NCBI RefSeq assembly: GCF_051195255.1 | Contig: NZ_JBNJLK010000009.1 | Span: 75,803 to 139,802 of the forward strand | Source: Falsirhodobacter sp051195255 | Lineage (GTDB): Bacteria; Pseudomonadota; Alphaproteobacteria; Rhodobacterales; Rhodobacteraceae | Length of the DNA stretch: 64,000 nucleotides | Reading direction: 5' to 3' | Program-made: the position numbers and the translations under genes | Notes under the pieces: model-generated | The model's database searches: none | Seen by the model: only the letters and a program-made list of their open reading frames with translations | What the model was told of the DNA's origin: nothing | Part shown: one piece after another, positions 8,610 to 17,565 of the stretch | Layout of the letters: each line of letters opens with the position of its first letter | How positions within the stretch are numbered: position 1 is the stretch's first letter

Positions 8610-9584
8610 ATGGAACAGTCAGGTCCGCCGGAAGGCAACAGTACAGGGGTGGGTGATTTCTTCCCTGCCGCACTTGCCCCCGATCATCAAGCCCCGGCCC
8701 GCACGCCTTTCCCGACCCCCATTTCACCGGATGAACATTGCCCGGAAAAAGAACGCCACCATCAGGAAGCCCCTTCCACCGAGGTCGAAGAGCATGACGA
8801 AGCCCCGAACGAGCTGATCATCCGGCGGCGCACGGCCCTGATGGGCGTGCTGGGCACCTTTCTGACACCGATCACCGGCCTGATATCGCCGGCGCGGGCG
8901 CAAAACGGGCTGGACCAGTACGCCAAGGCCAACGAGATGCTGTCGCAGATCCCGGACATGTGCCGCGTCACGACCGCCGCCGTCGAAGGGCCCTATTACA
9001 TCGATGAGCGGATCGTCCGGTCCGACATCCGCGAGGATCAGCCCGGTGTTCCACTGGAACTGGAACTTCAACTGGTCAACGCCAATGCCAGCTGCGCCCC
9101 GATCGAGGGGGCCGTCATCTCCATCTGGCACTGCAACGCCGCCGGCGAATACAGCGGCTACCTGTTCAACGACCCGAACACGGTGCCGGACCTCGCCTCG
9201 CCGGACGCGACGGGCCATGTCAAGACGGGCGACGAGGAACGCTTCCTGCGCGGCGCGCAGACCACGAACGCCGAAGGCAAGGTGACGTTCAAGACGATCG
9301 TGCCGGGCTGGTACACGCCGCGCGCCGTCCACATCCACCTTCGCGCGTTCCTGAGTGCGAGCGAGATGATCACGACGCAGCTTTACGTCCCGCAGGCGCT
9401 GGTGAATGTCATCCAGTCCACGGATCCGGCCTACGGGGATCGCGGCGTGTCCATCTACACGAACGAGGAAGATCTGGTCCGCAAGCAGAGCGGCGTCGAA
9501 GGGATGGAGGACATCCTGAAGGTGACCGTGCGCGATGACGGCTCGCTCTTCGCGTCCATGGTGCTGGGCGCGGGCAGCGTCTGA
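8610..9584 (+). CDS. Exported intradiol ring-cleavage dioxygenase
   Basis: Non-haem Fe(III) dioxygenase of the catechol/protocatechuate 3,4-dioxygenase beta-chain fold, 324 residues. The four expected iron ligands are visible: Tyr in EGPYYIDE, Tyr in PGWYTPRA, and both His in VHIHLRAF. Residues 72-99 (IIRRRTALMGVLGTFL to SPARAQ) look like a twin-arginine signal, but they follow a polar, Pro/Glu/His-rich stretch of about 70 residues, unusual for a signal peptide. The ATG at 8610 has AAAGG five bases away and no later ATG precedes the RRR motif. A periplasmic location fits the neighbouring PQQ dehydrogenase, whose active site also faces the periplasm. The aromatic substrate is not known. Confidence 0.75.
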   Translation: MEQSGPPEGNSTGVGDFFPAALAPDHQAPARTPFPTPISPDEHCPEKERHHQEAPSTEVEEHDEAPNELIIRRRTALMGVLGTFLTPITGLISPARAQNGLDQYAKANEMLSQIPDMCRVTTAAVEGPYYIDERIVRSDIREDQPGVPLELELQLVNANASCAPIEGAVISIWHCNAAGEYSGYLFNDPNTVPDLASPDATGHVKTGDEERFLRGAQTTNAEGKVTFKTIVPGWYTPRAVHIHLRAFLSASEMITTQLYVPQALVNVIQSTDPAYGDRGVSIYTNEEDLVRKQSGVEGMEDILKVTVRDDGSLFASMVLGAGSV

Positions 9585-9703
9585 TCCGCCTTCGGCGGCC
9601 CGGAAACATCCCTTTCCGGCGGACGCCCCGGCCTCCGGCGGAACCGAATGGTCCGCACGGGCGTTGCGATGCGGGGTCCTGCGCCCCGGGCCAGATGGGG
9701 TGG

Positions 9704-9838
9704 ATGAACATGCGCAACATGGTGATCCTTGGCATCGTCGTCGTCGTGTTCGTTTTCGCGGTCGTCCTGTTCGGCAAGGATGACGGGCCGGAGACGTCGC
9801 AGCCAAGCGCGAGCCCGCACGCCATCCAGCAGGAATGA
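9704..9838 (+). CDS. 44-residue single-pass membrane protein
   Basis: Small ORF between the dioxygenase and the PQQ dehydrogenase genes, on the same strand, ending 25 bases before the latter. It encodes MNMRNMVILGIVVVVF followed by a continuous hydrophobic helix, then KDDGPETSQPSASPH and a polar tail. In-frame ATGs lie at 9695, 9704 and 9710; GGGGTGG before 9710 could serve the last. Position and codon use support a real gene, possibly a small accessory subunit of the dehydrogenase, but no family is recognised. Confidence 0.5.
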   Translation: MNMRNMVILGIVVVVFVFAVVLFGKDDGPETSQPSASPHAIQQE

Positions 9839-9863
9839 CGCAACTGGAACGAGGGGATAGGAT

Positions 9864-12428
9864 ATGAGAGTGTTGACCGGAGCGATATTCGGCCTGATCG
9901 GGGCCGTATTGCTCGTGATGGGGGGATGGCTGGCCGTGCTGGGCGGCAGCGTCGCCTATCTGTTGCTGGGTGTGGCGGTCCTTGTGACCGCTCTTTTCAT
10001 TTTCAGGCGGCAGCCTGCGGCGCTGACGCTGTTCGCGGCCACGATCGTGCTGTGGCTGGCGTGGTCGGTGTGGGAAGTCGGCTTCGACTGGTGGAAGCTG
10101 ATGCCGCGCGGCGGCCTTGTGGTGCTGATGGGCATTTGGCTGTGGCTGCCCTTCGTGCGCAACACGCTGCACCGGGTGGAGCCTTTGGCCCGCGGAAACA
10201 ACACACGCCGCGTGCCCGGCCTGCCGTTGGGTCTTGCCGTCGTGATCGCGATCGCGGTGGCCGTCTTCTCCATGTTCCGTGATCCGTCCAACATCGACGG
10301 GGAACTGCCCATCGAACGGCTGGCCGGCAACGTGAACACCGGCAACCCGATGGCCGACACCGACTGGCACCAGTACGGCCGCACGAATTACGGCCAGCGC
10401 TGGTCCCCGCTGGATCAGGTCACGACCGAGAACGTGGGCGATCTGGAAGAAGTCTGGCGCTATCAGACGGGCGACGTGAAGCGCCCCGACGACGTGAACG
10501 AGACGACCTATCAGGTCACGCCCCTTAAGGTCGGCGACCGCTTGTTCATCTGCACGCCGCACAACCTTGCCATCGCGCTGGACGCGACGACCGGCAAGGA
10601 AATCTGGCGGTTCGACGCCAATTCGGGCATGAACCCCGACCGCCAGCACCAGACCTGCCGCGGCGTCACCTATTGGGACATGGCCGCCATGCCGGCGACC
10701 CAGGCCGCGGCCCCGGCCCCGGCCGGCACGCAGGCCCCCGTTGCCCCGGCCCCCGCCGGCCCGGATACCGAGGCCCCGACCGCGCCGGGCGACACCGAAA
10801 CCACGCCGGCGCCGGACGGTCCGTCCAGCTCGGAGATCGCGCAGGACGAACCGGCCCCGCCGGCGGAAAACCTGCCCGCGGACCCCACCCCGAACGAGGC
10901 CCCGGCCACCGCGACCGAGGTCTGCCCCACCCGCGTCTACCTGCCCACGGCCGATGCGCGCCTGATCGCGCTGAACGCCGAGACGGGTGAGGTGTGCTCC
11001 ACCTTCGCCGACAACGGCACCCTGCGTCTGGAAGCCGGGATGCCCTACAACCCGGCGGGTTACTACTATTCCACCTCGCCCCCGGTGGCGGTGGACGGCA
11101 AGCTGATCATCGGCGGCGCCGTGAACGACAACTTCTCCATCCACTCGCAATCCGGCGTCATCCGCGCCTTTGACATCGCCACGGGCGCGCTGCTGTGGAA
11201 CTGGGACAGCGGCAATCCGGACGACACCACCCCGATCGACATCGCGGGCGGCGAAACCTACACCGCGAACAGCCCCAACAGCTGGTCCGTCTTCTCGGTC
11301 GATGCGGATCGCGGGATGGTCTACATCCCCCTCGGCAATCAGGTTCCCGACCAGCTGGGCATGGGCCGGTCCGAGGCGGTGGAGGCGCATTCGTCCTCCA
11401 TCGTGGCCCTCGACATCGCCTCTGGCCAGCAGCGTTGGGTGTTCCAGACCGTGCATCACGACCTGTGGGACATGGACGTGCCGGCCCAGCCGGTGTTGGT
11501 GGACCTGACGATCCAAGGCCAGTCGGTGCCCGCGCTGGTGGGCCCGACGAAACAGGGCGACATCTACGTCCTGAACCGCGAAACGGGTGAACCCATCCTT
11601 GGCGTGACGGAAGAGCCCGCCCCTGGCGGCGCGATCGCCGAGGACTTCACCGCGCCCACGCAGCCCACCTCGGCGCTGACGTTCAACCCGCCGCCGCTGC
11701 GCGAAGCGGACATGTGGGGCCTGTCGATCTTCGACCAGTTGATGTGCCGCATCGACTTCAACCGCCTGCATTACGAAGGCCGCTACACGCCGCCCTCGCT
11801 GGAAGGCACCATCGTCTATCCGGGCAACTTCGGCGTGTTCAACTGGGGCTCCATCGCGGTGGATCCGGAACGCCAGGTCATGTTCGGGATGCCGACCTAC
11901 CTCGCCTTCACCTCGCGGCTTGTGCCCCGCGCGGACATTCCGCCGGCCGAGGAAGGGGCCACCGCCAGCGAACAGGGTCTGAACCGCAACGAAGGCGCGC
12001 CCTATGGTGTGGTCATGGGGCCGTTCCTTGGCGCCCTTGGCATCCCCTGCCAGGCCCCGCCATGGGGTTACGTCGCCGGTGCGAACCTCACGACCGGAGA
12101 GGTCGCGTGGAAGCACAAGAACGGCACGGTGCGCGACATGACGCCCCTGCCCTTGCAGATCGAACTGGGCGTCCCGGGCATCGGTGGTCCGATCGTCACG
12201 CGCGGCGGCGTGGCCTTCCTGGGCGCGGCCGTGGACAACTACCTGCGCGCCTATGACCTGACCACGGGCGAGCAACTGTGGAAGGCCCGCCTTCCCGCAG
12301 GCGGCCAGTCCACGCCCATGACCTATGACGTGGGCGGCAAGCAATACGTGGTGATGGTGGCCGGTGGGCACGGTTCCATCGGAACGAAGCCGGGCGACTA
12401 CGTCATCGCCTATGCGCTGAAAGAGTGA
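9864..12428 (+). CDS. Membrane-bound PQQ-dependent dehydrogenase (glucose/quinate/shikimate family)
   Basis: Quinoprotein of 854 residues. Five N-terminal membrane helices (residues 1-140) bind ubiquinone in this family; the rest is an eight-bladed periplasmic propeller holding PQQ. Characteristic blocks are DWHQYGRTNYGQRWSPLDQ, HQTCRGV, the tryptophan-docking repeats (ATTGKEIWRFD, ATGALLWNWD, TTGEQLWKARLP) and PAGGQSTPMTY. A Pro/Ala-rich insertion of roughly 75 residues (about 273-350) interrupts the loop after HQTCRGV, making the protein longer than the roughly 800 of E. coli Gcd or QuiA. The adjacent intradiol dioxygenase hints at quinate or shikimate (precursors of protocatechuate) rather than glucose as substrate, but glucose cannot be excluded. 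Confidence 0.85.
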   Translation: MRVLTGAIFGLIGAVLLVMGGWLAVLGGSVAYLLLGVAVLVTALFIFRRQPAALTLFAATIVLWLAWSVWEVGFDWWKLMPRGGLVVLMGIWLWLPFVRNTLHRVEPLARGNNTRRVPGLPLGLAVVIAIAVAVFSMFRDPSNIDGELPIERLAGNVNTGNPMADTDWHQYGRTNYGQRWSPLDQVTTENVGDLEEVWRYQTGDVKRPDDVNETTYQVTPLKVGDRLFICTPHNLAIALDATTGKEIWRFDANSGMNPDRQHQTCRGVTYWDMAAMPATQAAAPAPAGTQAPVAPAPAGPDTEAPTAPGDTETTPAPDGPSSSEIAQDEPAPPAENLPADPTPNEAPATATEVCPTRVYLPTADARLIALNAETGEVCSTFADNGTLRLEAGMPYNPAGYYYSTSPPVAVDGKLIIGGAVNDNFSIHSQSGVIRAFDIATGALLWNWDSGNPDDTTPIDIAGGETYTANSPNSWSVFSVDADRGMVYIPLGNQVPDQLGMGRSEAVEAHSSSIVALDIASGQQRWVFQTVHHDLWDMDVPAQPVLVDLTIQGQSVPALVGPTKQGDIYVLNRETGEPILGVTEEPAPGGAIAEDFTAPTQPTSALTFNPPPLREADMWGLSIFDQLMCRIDFNRLHYEGRYTPPSLEGTIVYPGNFGVFNWGSIAVDPERQVMFGMPTYLAFTSRLVPRADIPPAEEGATASEQGLNRNEGAPYGVVMGPFLGALGIPCQAPPWGYVAGANLTTGEVAWKHKNGTVRDMTPLPLQIELGVPGIGGPIVTRGGVAFLGAAVDNYLRAYDLTTGEQLWKARLPAGGQSTPMTYDVGGKQYVVMVAGGHGSIGTKPGDYVIAYALKE

Positions 12429-12437
12429 TGGCGGCGC

Positions 12438-12514
12438 GGTCGGGGGCAGCCCCGACCGCGACCCCGGAACGAAAAGCGGGCAGATCCGGTGAAGGATCTG
12501 CCCGCTTCCTTTTG
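12438..12514. terminator. Hairpin plus strong bidirectional terminator
   Basis: Two hairpins separate the convergent PQQ dehydrogenase and OmpA-family genes. The first, 12438-12459, pairs CGGTCGGGG with CCCCGACCG. The second pairs AAGCGGGCAGATCC (12475-12488) with GGATCTGCCCGCTT (12495-12508) perfectly over 14 bases around GGTGAA. It has TTTT just after on the plus strand and AAAA just before, so it can stop transcription from both sides. Confidence 0.85.
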
Positions 12515-12528
12515 CCGCGCGGGGCGCG

Positions 12529-14367
12529 TTACTGGTTCTGCGCGACTTGCAGGATCGGGGTGATGATCCGCACGGCGACGCGGCGGTTGCGGGCCTCGTC
12601 TCCTTCGGCCTGCACGCGCAGGTCGCTTTCACCGTAGCCCTGCACCACCATGTTTTCCGGCGGAACGTCGAAATATTCGGTCAGCGCCAGCGCCACCGAT
12701 TCCGCGCGACGGTCCGACAGCGCCAGGTTCGACGCGGCCGAGCCGACGGCGTCCGTATGGCCCTCGATCAGGAACACCTCGCCCGGACGTTCGTCGTTCA
12801 TGTCGCGCATCAGGGTGCCAAGGTCGGACAGTTGCTCGGCCTCCGACGCCTCCACGGCGGCGGATCCGGTGCGGAAGGTGATGTTGTCCACATCCACCAC
12901 CGGCGCCATCGCACGCACCTGACGGTAATCGCGGATCTGCGACAGCGAATACAGGCGCGCATCGTCCCGCGCCGCGATCCGGTCCAGCGCGTCGCGGAGC
13001 GAGGTGCGGTCCGTGGCCGACACGCGCACATCGTCGCGCGTTTGCGGCAGGCGGGACAGGTCCACCGGTGCCGCCTGCCGCGTGTCGTCGATCAGCAGCG
13101 TCTGCGTTCCATCGGGGTTGATGCGCGCCCGGCGCAGCACGCGGCCCGAAGCGTCGCGGATCGTTTCGATCCGCGACCCGTCGCCCTGTTCCACGATCGA
13201 ACGGGTGGAACCGTCGGCGTAGTTTTCCGTCCGCACGGTCGATCCGGGCTGGCGCAGCAGCGCGTCGTCGTCCTTCAGCACCTGATAGCTGCCGTCGTTC
13301 TGGCGCAGCACGACGCGGTCGCCTGTGTTCGACACCACCTCGTCGCCATTGTTCATCAGCGCGCCGACCGCCAGACCGCCAAGCGCCAGAAGGCCAACCT
13401 TCTGAAGGTTGCTCAGCCCGCCATCGTTGTCGTCGTCATCGTCGTCCTTGTCCCTGTTCGCTTCCCGCTCCTCGCCCGAGGCGGAGGTGCGGAAATCCTC
13501 GTCGCTGGAACGGGCGTTTTCTTCCGTGACCTCCGTTACGGTGGCGTTGTTCAGGGGTTCGTCGCCGGTGGCCGCCGCTGCGGCGGCCGCGGCCGCCACC
13601 GGCGCCGCATCGTCCCGCTCCAGCAGGGAATTCAGCGTGTCCACCGCCTCGGCGTCATCGCCATTGGCGGTGTCGGCGGTGGGTTTCGCTTCGGTGTCGC
13701 GGGCGGCGGGGGTTTCACGGTCGGCCGAAGGGCGGGCGGGCGGTGCCTCGGACTCGGTGGCCTCTGGTTCCTCCGCCTCGGGCGTCAGGCTGTTGCGTTC
13801 GGCCGGTGTCGCGTCCGGTTCGTCCGCTTCGGTTTCGGGGGCGTCGCGTCGGGCAGGCGCCCCCTCGGATCCGGCGGCATTGGTGTCACGGCCTTCGGGT
13901 GCTTCGGTCGCGCGGGGGGCAACCTCCTCCTCGGGGACGGCTTCGGCCGGGGCCTCCGGTTCCGTCGCCTTTGGCGTGCGGGGCGCGGGGGCTTCGTCAG
14001 GGGCTGTGGCGGGGGCGTCCCGCTCCGTCGCCTCGGGGGTGCGGGGGGCCGGGGCTTCATCGGGTGCCTCCGGCGTCTCGGCCTCGGCCGGGGCGGGTTT
14101 GCGGGCGGGGGCTTCGTCTTCGGGTTCCGGCTCCATCACCTCCATATCGGGGGTCACGGCTTGCGGAGTTTCAGGGGCGGCCTCCTCGGGCTCGGGCGCC
14201 GGGGCCTCGGCTTCGGGCGGGGCGGTTCGCGTGGGGGCGGCCACCGGCGGCACCTCGGCGGGTGCGGTTTCCTGCGCCGGAAGGCGGGCCGGCGTCATCG
14301 AGGCGAGCACGACGGACAGAACCGCCGTGGTCGTCAGAAGCCGGGAACGTAGGGATGTGCGTGTCAT
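12529..14367 (-). CDS. OmpA-family outer-membrane protein with long Pro/Glu/Ala-rich region
   Basis: Secreted envelope protein of 612 residues. The signal peptide (LLTTTAVLSVVLASMTPARLPA) is followed by about 230 residues of low-complexity Pro/Ala/Glu/Thr sequence with imperfect repeats of the type DEAPAPRTPEATE. Then comes a run of aspartates, a short hydrophobic glycine-rich helix (VGLLALGGLAVGALM), a conserved middle region, and a C-terminal OmpA peptidoglycan-binding domain (ITFRTGSAAV, IEGHTDAVGS, NLALSDRRAESV, ARNRRVAVRI). The ATG at 14367 has GGAGGAG at good spacing. The OmpA domain should bind peptidoglycan; the extended region may span the periplasm or surface. Its 3' end meets the bidirectional terminator. 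Confidence 0.85.
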   Translation of the reverse strand: MTRTSLRSRLLTTTAVLSVVLASMTPARLPAQETAPAEVPPVAAPTRTAPPEAEAPAPEPEEAAPETPQAVTPDMEVMEPEPEDEAPARKPAPAEAETPEAPDEAPAPRTPEATERDAPATAPDEAPAPRTPKATEPEAPAEAVPEEEVAPRATEAPEGRDTNAAGSEGAPARRDAPETEADEPDATPAERNSLTPEAEEPEATESEAPPARPSADRETPAARDTEAKPTADTANGDDAEAVDTLNSLLERDDAAPVAAAAAAAAATGDEPLNNATVTEVTEENARSSDEDFRTSASGEEREANRDKDDDDDDNDGGLSNLQKVGLLALGGLAVGALMNNGDEVVSNTGDRVVLRQNDGSYQVLKDDDALLRQPGSTVRTENYADGSTRSIVEQGDGSRIETIRDASGRVLRRARINPDGTQTLLIDDTRQAAPVDLSRLPQTRDDVRVSATDRTSLRDALDRIAARDDARLYSLSQIRDYRQVRAMAPVVDVDNITFRTGSAAVEASEAEQLSDLGTLMRDMNDERPGEVFLIEGHTDAVGSAASNLALSDRRAESVALALTEYFDVPPENMVVQGYGESDLRVQAEGDEARNRRVAVRIITPILQVAQNQ

Positions 14368-14446
14368 GGAAACTCCTCCTCCGCCCGTGGTGCGGGCTTT
14401 CCGCACGGGAAACATCCCGCCGCCTCCATCTGTTCCGCCAAAGGCG

Positions 14447-15484
14447 TCAGGCCGAGTCGCGTTCGATGATCCGGTATCCGATGTCGATCCGCCGCTCCGA
14501 CCCTGCCACCGCGTCAATGCGCAAGATCAGCGCTTCAGCCGCGCGCTGGCCCAGCATGCTGCGGTCCACCCGCACCGTGGTCAGCGCGGGATGCAGGTCC
14601 ACCGCGAAATCCTGATCGCCAAAGCCCATCAACCCCAGATCGCGGGGGACCGACAGGCCGCGTGCCTGCGCCTCGATCAGGATGCCCTGGGCCAGGACGT
14701 CGGAACTGCAGAAGATCGCGCTTTTGCCGCCCGGGGCCAGAAGGCCGTCCGCCACCAGCCGCGACAACGCGTCCCGCCCGCGCCGCAGGCTGGCAAAGCC
14801 GGGAAACAGGATCTCGTCCGGTGGGGGATGGCCCGCGGCGGCCACGGCCTCGCAAAAGGCGGTCCGGCGGCGCAGGGCGCGCGGGTCGTCGGCCGACACG
14901 ACGGCAAAGCGCGTGTAGCCGCGCGCCAGCAGCCACTCTGCCGCCGCGCGGGCGGCCCCGTCATGAGAAAAGCCGACGCAGACATCGATGGGCTGCGCGC
15001 TCAGGTCCCAGACCTCCACCGTGGGAAGGGCCGCGCCTTCGATCATGCGGCGGCAGGCGGGGCTGTGATCGACGCCCGTCAGCAGCAACCCTTCGGGGCG
15101 GCGGGCCAGCGCGGTGCGGACCAGCCGGGCCTCCTCCTCGGCGTCGAAGCCGCTTTCCATCAGCATCACCTGATAGCCGCGTTCGCGCACCAGCGCGGCG
15201 AAGGTCTGGACCAGCGCGGAATAGATGATGTTGGTGATGGACGGCACGATCGCGGCCAGCATCCGGCTGCGGTTCGAGGCCAACCCCCCCGCCACCATGT
15301 TCGGGACGTATCCCGTGCGGCGGACGGCGTCCATGATCTTGTCCAGCGTCTCGGGCGACAGCTTTTCGGGATGATTGAACGCGCGTGACACGGTGGGCTG
15401 CGTGACGCCCGCGATGCGGGCGATGGTCGCCATGGTGACGGGTTCGCCCGAAGGCTCCGGTTCGGCTGCGCGCATGAGGGTCAT
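14447..15484 (-). CDS. LacI-family regulator of the tct operon
   Basis: Repressor of 345 residues. The N-terminal helix-turn-helix TMATIARIAGVTQPTVSRAFNHPEKLS is followed by the hinge and a periplasmic-binding-protein-like effector domain. The GntR/GalR layout is complete and nothing is missing. A second start at 15475 is possible. It is the last gene of tctC-tctB-tctA-lacI on the minus strand, 61 bases after tctA, and its probable operator is the 20-base palindrome at 18569-18588 before tctC. The ligand is presumably the carboxylate or sugar acid carried by TctABC. Confidence 0.85.
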   Translation of the reverse strand: MTLMRAAEPEPSGEPVTMATIARIAGVTQPTVSRAFNHPEKLSPETLDKIMDAVRRTGYVPNMVAGGLASNRSRMLAAIVPSITNIIYSALVQTFAALVRERGYQVMLMESGFDAEEEARLVRTALARRPEGLLLTGVDHSPACRRMIEGAALPTVEVWDLSAQPIDVCVGFSHDGAARAAAEWLLARGYTRFAVVSADDPRALRRRTAFCEAVAAAGHPPPDEILFPGFASLRRGRDALSRLVADGLLAPGGKSAIFCSSDVLAQGILIEAQARGLSVPRDLGLMGFGDQDFAVDLHPALTTVRVDRSMLGQRAAEALILRIDAVAGSERRIDIGYRIIERDSA

Positions 15485-15545
15485 CCTGAAGGGCGGCCGG
15501 AGGGTCGCCAGACGGTGCCCTGTCTGGCGTGCCGGACGCGAAAGT

Positions 15546-17051
15546 TCAATCCTCGTCGGTGAAGGCCTCCTCGCGCTTCTTGCGGATGGTGGGGGCGAGG
15601 ATGCTGATGACCAGAAGAACCGCCAGCAGCAGAAGGATCGCGCTGATCGGGCGGGTCAGGAAGGTGGTCGCGTCGCCGCGCGACACCAGCATCGACCGGC
15701 GCAGATGCTCCTCCAGCATCGGACCCAGCACGAAGCCCAGAAGAAGCGGCGCCGGTTCGCAGTCGAACTTGCGCAGCAGGTAGCCGGCAAAGCCGAAGCC
15801 CGCCATCAGCCAGATGTCGAAGGTGGCGTTGTTCAGGCTGTAGACGCCGATGACGCAGAAGGCGACGATGGCCGGAAACAGGAACCCGTAGGGGATGGAG
15901 ATCATCTTCACCCACAACCCGATCAGCGGCAGGTTCAGCACCAAGAGCATCAGGTTGCCGACCCACATCGACACGATCAGGCCCCAGAAGAGCACCGGCT
16001 GCTCCTCGATCACCGACGGTCCGGGCTGGATGCCCTGCATGATCAGCGCGCCGATCATCAGCGCCATCACGGGATTGGACGGGATGCCCAGCGTCAGCAT
16101 CGGAATGAACGAGGTCTGGGCGCCGGCGTTGTTCGCGGCCTCGGGCGCCGCGACGCCTTCGATGGCGCCCTTGCCGAAGCGTTCGGGGGTCTTGGAGGAT
16201 TTCTTTTCCAGCGCATAGGCGGCAAAGGAGGCGAGCATTGCCCCGCCCCCCGGCAGGATGCCCAGCACGGACCCGATCAGCGTGCCGCGTGTGACGGGGG
16301 CGATCATGCGTTTCAGATCGGCGCGCGTGGGCATCAGCCCCGTAACCTTCGCCAGAGAGACGGACCGCGTGTGTTCGTGTTCCAGGTTGGACAGTATCTC
16401 TCCCAGCCCGAAGACGCCCATCGCGACGATGACGAAGCTGATCCCGTCGGCCAGTTCAAACCGGCCGAAGGTGAAGCGCATTTCGCCCGTGTTCACGTCG
16501 GTGCCGATCAGGCCCAGGATCAGGCCGAACAGGACCATGCCCACCGCGTGCAGCAGCGACCCGCTGGCCAGCACGATCGACGCCACAAGGCCGAGGACCA
16601 TGAGCGAGAAGTATTCGTGCGGCCCGAAGGTCAGCGCCACGGCCGACAGGGCGGGCGCGAAGAAGGCGATCAGCACGGTGGCCACGGTTCCGGCGGCAAA
16701 GGACCCGATGGCGGCGGTGGCCAGCGCCGTCCCCGCCTGCCCGTTCCGCGCCATCTGGTAGCCGTCCAGCGCGGTGACCACGCTGGAGGATTCGCCCGGA
16801 AGGTTCACGAGGATTGCGGTCGTCGATCCGCCATATTGCGCGCCATAGAAGATGCCCGCCAGCATGATGAGGGCCGTCTCCGGCGGCAGGCCGAAGGTCA
16901 CCGGCAGCAGCATCGCGATGGTGGCGGTCGGCCCCAGCCCCGGCAGCACGCCGATGGCGGTGCCGAGGAAGACGCCCAAAAGGCAATAAAGCAGGTTCCA
17001 GACGGAAAACGCGGTCTGCGCGCCCAGCCAAAGGTCGGACAGGATGTCCAT
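15546..17051 (-). CDS. tctA: Tripartite tricarboxylate transporter large permease TctA
   Basis: Inner-membrane permease of 501 residues with about 12 helices. The conserved stretch GVLPGLGPTATIAMLLPVTF and the motif YGAQYGGSTTAILVNLPGE identify TctA. With TctB and a periplasmic TctC it forms a sodium- or proton-driven secondary carrier for carboxylates; the family is known for citrate but covers many dicarboxylates and sugar acids. It begins three bases after the tctB stop, so the two are co-translated. Family length is about 500, so it is complete. Confidence 0.92.
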   Translation of the reverse strand: MDILSDLWLGAQTAFSVWNLLYCLLGVFLGTAIGVLPGLGPTATIAMLLPVTFGLPPETALIMLAGIFYGAQYGGSTTAILVNLPGESSSVVTALDGYQMARNGQAGTALATAAIGSFAAGTVATVLIAFFAPALSAVALTFGPHEYFSLMVLGLVASIVLASGSLLHAVGMVLFGLILGLIGTDVNTGEMRFTFGRFELADGISFVIVAMGVFGLGEILSNLEHEHTRSVSLAKVTGLMPTRADLKRMIAPVTRGTLIGSVLGILPGGGAMLASFAAYALEKKSSKTPERFGKGAIEGVAAPEAANNAGAQTSFIPMLTLGIPSNPVMALMIGALIMQGIQPGPSVIEEQPVLFWGLIVSMWVGNLMLLVLNLPLIGLWVKMISIPYGFLFPAIVAFCVIGVYSLNNATFDIWLMAGFGFAGYLLRKFDCEPAPLLLGFVLGPMLEEHLRRSMLVSRGDATTFLTRPISAILLLLAVLLVISILAPTIRKKREEAFTDED

Positions 17052-17054
17052 GGG

Positions 17055-17519
17055 TCAGCCTCCGAACAACGTGCCGAACATCGGCATGGGGACGCCCAAC
17101 CCCTTGATGAAGACCAGCGCGCAGAAGGCCGTCAGCCCCGCTGTCGCGGCCAGTGTCGCAAGGTTCAGGCGGAAGGTGCGGCTGCCCGCGGCCGCGATCA
17201 GGATGCAGACGGGCAGCGCCACCACCAGCCCCAACCATTCCAGCGTGGCGGCGAAGAAGCAGGTGGCGCCGATCACGAACAGCGCCGGGCGCAGGTGGAT
17301 GCGCTCCACCACCTCTCCGGGTCGCAGAAAGGCGCGGGCGAGGGAGATGACGCCGATCAGGATCAGCAGACCGCCGAGGACGACGGGGAAATACCCCGCC
17401 CCCATCCGCGCGCTGGTGCCCATCGGCAGGTCGCGGGCCAGCAGGATGGTCGCGCCGCCAAGGGCGACATAGATGGCCCCGGCCCAGAAATCCTTGGTGC
17501 GGTGGCTGTGCATGGCCAT
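17055..17519 (-). CDS. tctB: Tripartite tricarboxylate transporter small permease TctB
   Basis: Small membrane subunit of 154 residues with four hydrophobic helices. The opening DFWAGAIYVALGGATILLARDLPMGTS and the RMGAGYFPVVLGGLL block are typical of TctB. AAGGAG precedes the ATG at 17519 closely; the second ATG at 17513 has the better spacing and may be the true start. It lies between tctC and tctA in the standard order of the family. Confidence 0.9.
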   Translation of the reverse strand: MAMHSHRTKDFWAGAIYVALGGATILLARDLPMGTSARMGAGYFPVVLGGLLILIGVISLARAFLRPGEVVERIHLRPALFVIGATCFFAATLEWLGLVVALPVCILIAAAGSRTFRLNLATLAATAGLTAFCALVFIKGLGVPMPMFGTLFGG

Positions 17520-17565
17520 CGTCTCCTTGGCAGGTTTGGTGGCGGCGCCCGAAGGCGCGCGCCAA

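Noticed and set aside
8724..12632. A very long open frame (about 1300 codons) on the minus strand opposite the dioxygenase and PQQ dehydrogenase.
   Set aside because: It lies antisense to two genes with clear family motifs, and its translation is Arg/His/Gly-rich with no recognisable domain. Long antisense frames are expected in GC-rich DNA.
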